Source of the DNA: Chloroflexota bacterium
Lineage (GTDB): Bacteria; Chloroflexota; Anaerolineae; Anaerolineales; Villigracilaceae
Assembly (NCBI GenBank): GCA_013112685.1
Contig: JABFGC010000002.1
Span: 2,614,902-2,678,901 of the forward strand
Direction: 5' to 3'
DNA length: 64,000 nt
Shown here piece after piece: positions 57,075-64,000 of the stretch. The notes under the pieces were generated by a model. That model was not told the origin of the DNA. It made no database searches and saw only the letters and a list, made by a program, of their open reading frames with translations. The translations under genes were made by a program, and so were the position numbers. How positions within the stretch are numbered: the stretch's first letter is position 1; every line of letters begins with the position of its first letter.

Positions 57075-57866
57075 ATGGACTTGCACCTCAAAGACAAACG
57101 CGCCTTCGTCGCCGGTTCCTCGCAGGGACTGGGCTACGCCGCCGCGCACCTGCTGGCAAAGGAGGGATGCCGGGTCGCGATCAACGGCAGGGAGGAGGAG
57201 AAAATCAAACGGGTGGCGGAAAAGATAAACAAGGAGACAGGCACACAAGTAATCGGCTTGGCGGGTGATGTAACCCTGCCGGATGTGCCTGGAAAATTGA
57301 TCCAACAAACCGCAGAGGCTTTTGGCGGGCTGGATATCCTCATCACCAACACTCGCGGACCCAAACCCGGCGGCATAGACGCGCTTAGCGAAGCCGACTG
57401 GCAAGTGGGAATTGACCTGTGCCTGATGGCTCATGTCCGTCTGATACAATCGGCGCTCCCGTATCTGCGGAAGTCGAGCGCGGCAAGCATCCTCACGGTC
57501 ACGTCGCTCACGGTGAGACAGCCGATTCCAAACCTGGTCATCTCGAACAGCGTGCGGCTGGCGACGATCGGCTTGACCAAGTCGCTGGCGCTGGATTTGG
57601 GAAAGGAAGGCATCCGCGTCAACTCGATCATCCCGGGCTGGACGGAGACGGAACGGGTCACAGAGTTGTTCGAGTTCCGGGCAAAAGCGAACAACTCCAC
57701 GGTCGAGGAAGAGGCGAAGCGGCAGGCGGTGGAGAGTCCCTTTGGGAGGCTGGCAAAGCCCGAAGAGTTCGCCAACGCTGCGGTGTTTTTGGTCAGCCCT
57801 GCCGCATCCTACATCACCGGCGTCATGCTCAGCGTGGACGGTGGGATGATCAAAAGCACATTTTGA
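57075..57866 (+). CDS. Short-chain dehydrogenase with atypical active site
   Basis: 263 residues, Rossmann motif GSSQGLGYAAA, NTRG in place of NNAG, and VRVNS near the end. The Ser of the catalytic triad is present (VTSLTV), but the Tyr and Lys of YxxxK are replaced: the aligned segment is SNSVRLATIGLTK. A set of SDRs with an S/N-xx-R variant exists in databases (from memory), so the enzyme may still act or may have lost activity. The start ATG has AAGGAG 7 nt upstream. Confidence 0.85.
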   Translation: MDLHLKDKRAFVAGSSQGLGYAAAHLLAKEGCRVAINGREEEKIKRVAEKINKETGTQVIGLAGDVTLPDVPGKLIQQTAEAFGGLDILITNTRGPKPGGIDALSEADWQVGIDLCLMAHVRLIQSALPYLRKSSAASILTVTSLTVRQPIPNLVISNSVRLATIGLTKSLALDLGKEGIRVNSIIPGWTETERVTELFEFRAKANNSTVEEEAKRQAVESPFGRLAKPEEFANAAVFLVSPAASYITGVMLSVDGGMIKSTF

Positions 57867-57882
57867 TTTGCGACGGAGAAGC

Positions 57883-58077
57883 ATGAATTCACAAACCGAG
57901 AAAGTCTGCCTGAACTGCAACCGCACCGATGCGCAGGTTCCGTTGTTGAACCTGACCTTCAAGGGCGAAGCAAAACACATCTGCGCGCAATGTTTCCCGA
58001 TTCTGATTCACAAAATCCACCTGCTCGCCGATAAACTCCCCGGCGTCGAAATCGCGCCGCCGCCCACTGATCACTGA
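57883..58077 (+). CDS. Small zinc-ribbon protein
   Basis: 64 residues from ATG 57883 (GGAGAA upstream). Two CxxC pairs (CLNCNRTD and CAQCFP) form one zinc ribbon. A basic helix follows. Function unknown; its end is encoded by the start of a GATCACT heptamer array. Confidence 0.65.
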   Translation: MNSQTEKVCLNCNRTDAQVPLLNLTFKGEAKHICAQCFPILIHKIHLLADKLPGVEIAPPPTDH

Positions 58078-58109
58078 CAACTGATCACTGATTACTGATC
58101 ACTAAAAAC
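58066..58109. repeat. Heptamer array GATCACT upstream of murJ
   Basis: GATCACT, GACAACT, GATCACT, GATTACT, GATCACT: five 7-nt words in a row ending 3 nt before the murJ start codon. It is therefore in the murJ leader and could fold (GATC is self-complementary). Confidence 0.8.
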
Positions 58110-58111
58110 TA

Positions 58112-59617
58112 ATGAACAAACTCTCCCGCCTTACCCGTAACTCGCTTATCGTTGCCTTCTTCTTTTTTGTGGACAAAGTGCTTGCCTTCGTGCGCACGGG
58201 CATCATCTCGCGCCAGTATTCGGACGAAGTGCATTTGCTGGATACGTTCAACGCCGCAAACAACCTGCCCGATCTGTTATTTGCTCTGATCTCCGGCGGC
58301 GCGCTGGCTATGGCGTTCATTCCTCTTCTCACGGAATACCTCACGACCAAAGACCGCGCCGCCGCCTGGGATTTGTTCTCGCGCGTGGCGAACGTCGGCT
58401 TTTTGGTGACGGGCGGAATTGCGATCATCATCGCCCTCTTTGCCCAGCAGATCGTGGACGCCAACCTCGGCATTGCGCCGGGCTTCGGCGAAGAACAACG
58501 CAGACTGCTCGCTGAGTTGATGCGCCTGAATCTCATCGGCACGGTCATCTTCTCCATCAGCGGTCTGGTGATGGCGTCGCTGCAAGCCAACCAGCATTTC
58601 GTCCTGCCGGCGCTCGCGCCCAGCATGTACAACGTGGGGCAGATCCTCGGCGCGATTTTCCTCGTGCCGCGTTACGGAATTTACGGCTTGGTGTACGGTG
58701 TCATCCTCGGCGCGGCGCTGCACCTGCTCATTCAAGTCCCGGGCTTGGCGATGTACGGCTTCCGCTGGACGCCCAAAGTGGATCTGCGCCACACCGGCTT
58801 GATCGAAGCACTCAAACTGATGGCACCGCGCCTGCTGACCATGGCGGGCATTCAAATCATCTTCATCGCGCGCGATAATCTCGCTTCGCGGCTGGACCAG
58901 GTCGGCGCGGTCACTTCGCTCACCTACGGCTGGATGATCATGCAGGTGCCGGAGACGATTCTTGGGACGGCGATTGCCACCGCCATGCTGCCCGCCCTTT
59001 CAGAGCTCGCTTCACGCCAGGACTGGGAGGGATTCGGCGGCGCGGTGGAACGCGCCCTGCGGGTGCTGATCTCCCTCACCCTGCCCGTCGCGGCAGTGAT
59101 GGCGGCGGGGATTCATCCGCTCGTGCGCGGCGTCTTCGGCTTCGACGAAGCCACCTCCCAACTCATCACCTGGACCACGCGCGCCTATCTCGCCACGCTG
59201 ACCGGCTACACCATTCATGAGATTGCCGTGCGCGCCTTTTACGCCCGCAAGGAGCCGATGATTCCGCTTTACGCGGTTCTCATCCGGCTCGCCATCTTTT
59301 TGGCGATTGGCATTGCCGGCGTTGTCCTCTTCCAGAACGTCGGCGCGCCGGTCATCGCCTTTGCGGAGATTGCCCTCACCGTCGAAGCGGTCATCCTGCT
59401 GGGCTGGCTTTCCAAACGCACCCACGAACCCTTGCGAACGGACGGTTCCATCGTCAAGGGTCTGCTTGCGGCGGTCGTCGGCGGCATTGTGACCTACCTG
59501 GTTGCGTTGTACTTGCCCGGCGGCGCCATCGTCACCGCGCTGATCGGCATGGTCGTCGGCGGGTTGATTGCGCTCGGCATTGTCTGGTCGGAAGCGAAGT
59601 TGTTGTTAAAGTTATAA
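58112..59617 (+). CDS. murJ: Lipid II flippase MurJ
   Basis: 501 residues, about 13-14 membrane helices. DKVLAFVRTGIISRQYSDE and NNLPDLLFALISGGALAMAF are MurJ/MviN signatures, including Arg residues in the cavity. It moves lipid-linked peptidoglycan precursors across the membrane, which fits the nearby rodZ-like gene. No ribosome site is evident behind the heptamer array. Confidence 0.93.
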   Translation: MNKLSRLTRNSLIVAFFFFVDKVLAFVRTGIISRQYSDEVHLLDTFNAANNLPDLLFALISGGALAMAFIPLLTEYLTTKDRAAAWDLFSRVANVGFLVTGGIAIIIALFAQQIVDANLGIAPGFGEEQRRLLAELMRLNLIGTVIFSISGLVMASLQANQHFVLPALAPSMYNVGQILGAIFLVPRYGIYGLVYGVILGAALHLLIQVPGLAMYGFRWTPKVDLRHTGLIEALKLMAPRLLTMAGIQIIFIARDNLASRLDQVGAVTSLTYGWMIMQVPETILGTAIATAMLPALSELASRQDWEGFGGAVERALRVLISLTLPVAAVMAAGIHPLVRGVFGFDEATSQLITWTTRAYLATLTGYTIHEIAVRAFYARKEPMIPLYAVLIRLAIFLAIGIAGVVLFQNVGAPVIAFAEIALTVEAVILLGWLSKRTHEPLRTDGSIVKGLLAAVVGGIVTYLVALYLPGGAIVTALIGMVVGGLIALGIVWSEAKLLLKL

Positions 59618-59636
59618 ACGCCGGATAAGAAAGAAA

Positions 59637-59664
59637 TTTGCACTCTTCAAAAGGAATGTATAAT
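59637..59664 (+). promoter_or_regulatory. Promoter of the TPR-like membrane protein gene
   Basis: TTTGCA, a 16-nt spacer, TATAAT; the ATG is 7 nt after the -10 box, again leaderless in appearance. Confidence 0.55.
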
Positions 59665-59671
59665 CGTCCCC

Positions 59672-60778
59672 ATGTCTGAAGAAATTGAAAACACACAACC
59701 TCATCATCCCGCAGACGGAAACAACGCACAATCCGCCACCCCTCCCGTCAAAGAGGATGACACGCAGCCGATCAAGGTCAAAAAGCCGTCCAGGTGGAAA
59801 TCCACCCTGACCGGGGTGTTCGGTTTTCTCCTGCTAATCGTCCTGGGCGCATTCGGCGGCTACACCTCGGGCGTGAGCGCCCGCCGGGCGGCAGAGGAAT
59901 CCATCCTCGTCCAGCAACTCTCCGAGCAATTTTCCTTCGCCCTGGTGGATATTCAGTTCGAGCGTTACGAGAACGCGCGCCAGCGTCTCGAATATATCAT
60001 CTCCAAAGACCCCAACTTCCCCGGCGCACAGGAAAAACTGACCGAAGTGTTGGTGCTTAGTTCCATTCCCACCGCTACGCCAGCCCCCACCGTCACGGCG
60101 ACTCCCGATTTCAGCGGCGCGGAAAGCGCCTTTGCGCGCGCGCAGGAACTCATCCGCGCGCAGGATTGGACGGGCGCGCTGGTCGCGCTGGATACCATCC
60201 GCAAACTCGACCGCAACTACAAAACCGCGCAGGTGGACGGCATGTATTACTTCGCCCTCCGCAACCAGGGCTATGACCTCATCACCAAGCAGGGCAACCT
60301 CGAAGGCGGCATCTATTACCCGGCGCTCGCCGAACGCTTCGGTCGCTCGACAACACCGCCAACGGATTGCGCGAAGGCGCGCGCGCCTACATCACCGGCG
60401 CAACTTTCTGGGAACTCGATTGGGAACAGGCAGTCAATTACTTTTCGCAGGTCGCCGCGGGCTGGCCCTCGCTCTACGACGGCACAATGACCGCCGGTCA
60501 GCGTTACTTCATCGCGCTCGTGAACTTCGGCAACGAACTCTTTACCAAACAGGATTTCTGCGGCGCGTACGATGTCTATCAAAAAGCGGCTTCCATGGGT
60601 CAGTTGGATGCGGCAGACCGCGTCCAACTCGGCGCAGGCGCTGGCGCAGTGCTACCCACCGACGGCAGAGGAAGTCATCACTGTCACGACCGAACCGCCG
60701 ACGACCGAGGCTCCGACCGAGGTTCCGACCACGGAACCCGCTCCCACCGAACCGCCCACCGAATCGCCCACTCCGTAA
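59672..60778 (+). CDS. Membrane-anchored TPR-like protein with Thr/Pro tail (two frameshifts)
   Basis: An acidic cytosolic N-terminus, one membrane helix (LTGVFGFLLLIVLGAFGGYT), then helical repeats of TPR character (FALVDIQFERYENARQRLEYI, AFARAQELIRAQDWTGALVAL). Breaks: a base missing at GGTC(C) (60341-60344), restoring ERFGPLDNTANGLREGARAY, and one extra base near 60617-60625. It ends in a Thr/Glu/Pro-rich tail (TTEPPTTEAPTEVPTTEP). Probably extracytoplasmic. Confidence 0.75.
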
Positions 60779-60784
60779 CCCTGC

Positions 60785-61291
60785 ATGAGCGCACCTTCCA
60801 CACCGGTTTTGGCGGTCATCTTCTGGTTGCACATGCTGGCAACCGTCACGTGGATTGGAAGCCTCGCGGCGATCAACCTGCTCGTCCTCCCCGCCTCTCA
60901 CCGGACCTTGAAACTGGCGGACCAATTGAGTTTTATCTCCGCCCTGCAAAGGCGGCTCGAACCGCTGGCATGGTTCTGCATGGGATTGCTGCTCCTGACC
61001 GGCCTGTTCCAGTTGAGCACCAGCCCGCATTACGACGGCTTTCTCTCCGTCAGCACGCAATGGTCGTTCGCCATCCTCATCAAACACGGACTGGCGGTCT
61101 TGATGGTCGTCGTCAGCGCCATTCAAACCTGGGAGGTGCTTCCCGCCATCCAGCGCACGCTGATGAGGAAAGAAAAAGCGGGCGATGAAGAACTCGCCAA
61201 ACTCCAGCGCAGGGAAATGCTGGTTTTGAGAATCAACCTCGCGCTTTCCGCCCTGATCCTGGCCGCTACCGCGCTGGCAAGGGTTTCGTAA
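60785..61291 (+). CDS. CopD-like four-helix membrane protein
   Basis: 168 residues, four membrane helices. FWLHMLATVTWIGSLAAINLLVLP and KHGLAVLMVVVSAIQ resemble the CopD/DUF4149 helices with conserved His. Copper binding is inferred from family resemblance only. It starts 6 bp after the TPR gene and is probably co-transcribed. Confidence 0.75.
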   Translation: MSAPSTPVLAVIFWLHMLATVTWIGSLAAINLLVLPASHRTLKLADQLSFISALQRRLEPLAWFCMGLLLLTGLFQLSTSPHYDGFLSVSTQWSFAILIKHGLAVLMVVVSAIQTWEVLPAIQRTLMRKEKAGDEELAKLQRREMLVLRINLALSALILAATALARVS

Positions 61292-61310
61292 CGCAAGATG
61301 GAATCTTGCG

Positions 61311-62639
61311 CTACACCGGCGCGCCCGTCAAGTCGTATGCCAGCGCGCCGGTGATTTTCACGGGGATGATCTCGCCCGCCTCCGCCTTCCCTTCCACCAG
61401 CACCATGCCGTCAATTTCGGGCGCGTCGCGGTACGACCTGCCGATGGAAATTCCGTTGTCGTATCCTTCGATCAGCACATCCAGCGTTTTACCGACATAG
61501 GACTGATTCACCTGCAGGGAGATTCCCTGCTGGAGTTCCATCAGCCGCTCATAGCGTTCCTGCTTGACCTCCGCCGGGATCGGGTCGCCAAGAGGCGCGG
61601 ATGTCGTCCCCGGCTCGAAGGAAAATTGGAAGGCTCCCACACGGTCGAAGCGGGTTTCCTTCACAAAATCGTACAACGCCCGAAATTCCTCCTCCGTCTC
61701 GCCGGGGTAGCCGACGATGAACGTCGTGCGGATCGCCAAATCCTTCATCGCGCCGCGCATTTTGCCGAGCGTCTTGTGCACCCACTCCATGTTGGAGGGA
61801 CGCCTCATGCGGTAGAGTGTCTTCGGGTGGGCGTGCTGGAGCGGAATATCCAGATACGGCAAAATCTGCTTGCGGGTCGCCATCACTTCGATCAGCCGGT
61901 CTGTGACGTAACCCGGGTAGGCGTACATGATGCGAATCCAATCCATATCCGGCACAGAGTCGGTCAACTGTTCGAGCAGAATCGCCAAGCCATCCTTCAT
62001 CCCAAGATCGTGACCGTAATCTGTGGAATCCTGCGCGATGAGAATCAACTCGCGCACCCCGGCATCGCGCAGTTCGCGCGCCTCATGCAGGATCGCCTCC
62101 ACCGGGCGCGAGACCGCCGTGCCTTTGATGAGCGGAATGGCGCAAAACGCGCACGGACGGCGGCGACCATCCGCGATCTTGAGATAGGCGCTTGCCCCCG
62201 CCACGCTGACGCGCGGCGCGCCGTTCTCGTCCGCGCCGACCGTGGGGGTATCGGGCAGGTGATAGACGGGTTGGGGATGTTTGTTCGCCCGCAATTCGTT
62301 TACGACCTGCACAATATCCATCCAGCGGCGCGTGCCGAGGATGCCGTCAATGCCGGGGACTTTCTGCGCCACCTCCACGCCATAGCGCTGGGTGAGGCAT
62401 CCCGCCGCGATCAAAACCTGATGCTTTTTCTTATCTTCGGCAAGTTCCCCCAGCACACGGTAGGACTCCTCCTTCGCAGGACCGATAAACCCGCACGTGT
62501 TCACGATCAGGACGGAGGCTTTTGCAGGGTCTTCGACCGCACGATAACCGTCGCGCAAAAGCAACTGCGCCATCGAATCTGAGTCAACGGTGTTCTTTGC
62601 GCAGCCGAGCGAAACCAGATGAAAGGTGTTTTTGGACAA
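61311..62639 (-). CDS. rimO: Ribosomal protein S12 methylthiotransferase RimO
   Basis: 442 residues from TTG 62639 (AGGA upstream). The UPF0004 domain carries three Cys (SLGCAKNTVDSD, NTCGFI, AAGCLTQR), followed by a radical-SAM domain and a TRAM end. It modifies Asp of S12. Oddity: the radical-SAM CX3CX2C motif reads GRRRPCAFC instead of GCRRPCAFC, so the first cluster Cys is Arg (CGC, 62163-62165). It may be a base error (TGC to CGC) or a real loss. Confidence 0.92.
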   Translation of the reverse strand: MSKNTFHLVSLGCAKNTVDSDSMAQLLLRDGYRAVEDPAKASVLIVNTCGFIGPAKEESYRVLGELAEDKKKHQVLIAAGCLTQRYGVEVAQKVPGIDGILGTRRWMDIVQVVNELRANKHPQPVYHLPDTPTVGADENGAPRVSVAGASAYLKIADGRRRPCAFCAIPLIKGTAVSRPVEAILHEARELRDAGVRELILIAQDSTDYGHDLGMKDGLAILLEQLTDSVPDMDWIRIMYAYPGYVTDRLIEVMATRKQILPYLDIPLQHAHPKTLYRMRRPSNMEWVHKTLGKMRGAMKDLAIRTTFIVGYPGETEEEFRALYDFVKETRFDRVGAFQFSFEPGTTSAPLGDPIPAEVKQERYERLMELQQGISLQVNQSYVGKTLDVLIEGYDNGISIGRSYRDAPEIDGMVLVEGKAEAGEIIPVKITGALAYDLTGAPV

Positions 62640-62679
62640 AGTATTTTCCTAACGTTAAGTTGATCATGTACCTACACAA

Positions 62680-62805
62680 CTCACCTTACGCAGACGCCCA
62701 CTTTTTGAACCACCACCCCCGTTCTGGGGGCTTGGCGCCAAGAAAGGATGAAAAGGTAAAAAAACTTGGCGGCTTGGCGTCATGGCGGTTTTTCGCGCAA
62801 GGTGA
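62680..62805. mobile_element. Decayed MITE-like element, copy 3
   Basis: Ends CTCACCTTACGCAG and (reading in) TTGCGCGAAA as the complement of the right end; the interior shares cttggcgccaagaa and cttggcg...catggcgg with copies 1 and 2 but is diverged. It fills the space between rimO and the rodZ-like gene. Confidence 0.6.
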
Positions 62806-62807
62806 AC

Positions 62808-64000
62808 TTACGGCGTCGGCGTGACCGTCGCCGTCGGTGTGAGCGTCGGTGTGGAGGTGGGCGTGGCTGTGGACGTAAACGTCGGCGTGACCAGCGGCGT
62901 ATTCGTCGGCGTCGGCGGGATGGTCGCGGTGGGCGTGACCACACCGGCAACCGTGTACACGCTGTTGACCACTTCGCCCGCGCCGCCCATCAAACCAGGT
63001 CGCGCCCATTATACGTGATTCGCAGGGCGGAGCCGTCGCCGGTCAGAATCACCACCTGGTTCTCCGCGTTGAACACCTGGGTCTCGCGCGGAGCCATGCG
63101 CCCCTCGAAGACGACCTTGCCATCCACCGAGACGCGCACAAATACGCGCTCCAGCGCAAAAATGCTCACCGTCACATTTGCCGGGACTTCCGGCGTACCT
63201 TCCTCCGTCACAGCCAAAATCGCGCCGCCCAAATCACGGGTCGCCGCTTCCGGCTCGTTCACCGTCCCAACTGTCGCTTCGGCGGAGGCGGTGGGCAGGG
63301 GTTCATCGCCCAGCACTTCCACAATCGAAGGCGCCGTAGGCTCCGCCCGCTCCTCCTGCAAACTGACCACGCGCCCCACCCCCCAAATGGCGAGCGTAAT
63401 CAAAATCGCAACCATCACCATGCCGAAGATCAAATCCCCGGCGATGAACGTCCGCAGGAGCGGCATGGACGGCTTGACCTGCGTCTGGATTTTCTCGCGC
63501 GGGGTCTCGGCGTATTTTTCGCGGCGGCGCGCCTGCAAGGCATCGGCATAGCGCAGCAAAACCGCATCCACATCGAGGTCGAGGAAGCCCGCATAGTTCG
63601 CCAGCATCCCGCGCGTCTGCACAGGCGAGGGCAGTCTGTCGAACGCGCCTTCCTCCAGCGCTTTCACGAACACCGCGCGCAAATGCGTGTGCCGTTCCAC
63701 CTCTTCCATCGTCAGGCTGATCAATTCCCGCCGTTCGCGCAGCTGCGCCCCGATTTCGGCAAGGATCGCATCCGCAGGCAGGGGAGGTTTTGCAGGCGTT
63801 TCCGGCTTTTCCTGAACTTCGTCTTTTTCTTCGACGACGCCAGCCGCTTGCGAATCCTGCCCACCGGCTTTGACTCTGAAAAGCGACTTGAGTCTGCCCG
63901 CCAAGCCTTGCCGCGCCTCCCCCGGGCTTCGACCTGCCCGCCCCCTTCAAGCGGACTCTCCGCTGTGGGTTTGATATCCGTTTCTTCTGCCTGTTCGTCT
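62808..64000 (-). CDS. RodZ-like HTH membrane protein, 5' end beyond window (two frameshifts)
   Basis: Runs off the right edge. An N-terminal acidic region, then a Cro-type helix-turn-helix (IGAQLRERRELISLTMEEVERHTHLRAVFVKALEEG), one membrane helix (LIFGMVMVAILITLAIWGV), a periplasmic DUF4115-type domain (VFVRVSVDGKVVFEGRM ... LRITYNGRDLGLMG) and a Thr/Pro tail. Breaks: an extra C in a C5 run at 63919-63923 and a missing base at about 62992-62999. RodZ links MreB to the envelope, consistent with murJ nearby. Confidence 0.8.

Noticed and set aside
60367..61188. 273-codon frame continuing through the TPR gene into the CopD gene
   Set aside because: Beyond about 60620 the frame becomes His/Arg-rich noise, while the alternative frame gives the expected Thr/Pro tail and then the CopD-like helices.

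Overview
The window looks like a chromosomal segment of a Chloroflexota bacterium, most likely an Anaerolineae lineage. This is inferred from the hrcA-grpE-dnaK-dnaJ operon under a CIRCE operator, membrane proteins with long proline/threonine-rich tails (RodZ-like, TPR and kinase proteins), and very repeat-rich intergenic DNA. No 16S comparison could be run. The draft carries about 26 single-base frameshifts in otherwise conserved genes (dnaK, lon, folC, a P-type ATPase and others). Most look like base-calling errors, so split genes are annotated here as single CDSs with the break noted.

Layout. (1) 125-8902, plus strand: a compact cluster of an SPFH/band-7 protein, an unknown protein, an S1-REC-GAF-histidine kinase, a REC-GAF-ATPase kinase, a REC domain fused to a phosphotransferase-like kinase fold, and a STAND/AAA-type NTPase. 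This is the best candidate for an undescribed system. (2) 9025-15477, minus: a complete rrn operon (16S, tRNA-Ile, tRNA-Ala, 23S, 5S) with two consensus promoters. Its 23S gene holds two group I introns, at E. coli positions 1931 and 1951, separated by a 20-nt exon; the 1931 intron encodes a LAGLIDADG endonuclease. (3) 15499-26096, minus: glycosyltransferase, recR, ybaB, dnaX, prmA, DUF190-crcB and Nudix genes, interspersed with MazEF, HepT-MntA and HEPN-MNT modules. (4) 26237-31215, minus: the heat-shock operon. (5) 31303-34137, plus: a PerR-like regulator behind tandem PerR-type boxes and a P1B-4 metal-efflux ATPase. (6) 34212-52018: a Ser/Thr kinase with a beta-propeller, a PAP2 phosphatase, a transglutaminase, an adenylate cyclase, M20 and M24 peptidases, a PfkB kinase, tag, VapBC, lon and folC. 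(7) 52061-57053: an accessory segment with miniature transposable elements, a three-gene secreted-protein block and two toxin-antitoxin-like modules. (8) 57075-64000: SDR, murJ, a TPR protein, a CopD-like protein, rimO and a 5'-truncated rodZ-like gene.

Themes. Intergenic spaces are filled with 7- or 8-nt word arrays that fold back on themselves, and some have entered genes in frame (prmA, folC, vapB). Two toxin-antitoxin modules are each flanked by a partial duplication of a neighbouring gene (dnaX 3' end; DUF503 5' end), which points to how they were inserted. Two 121-bp elements have terminal inverted repeats and different 7-bp target duplications. Several genes have a -10 box 6-7 nt before the start codon, suggesting leaderless transcripts. 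Frameshifts recur at GGNCC sites, which may reflect a DNA methylation motif disturbing the base caller.
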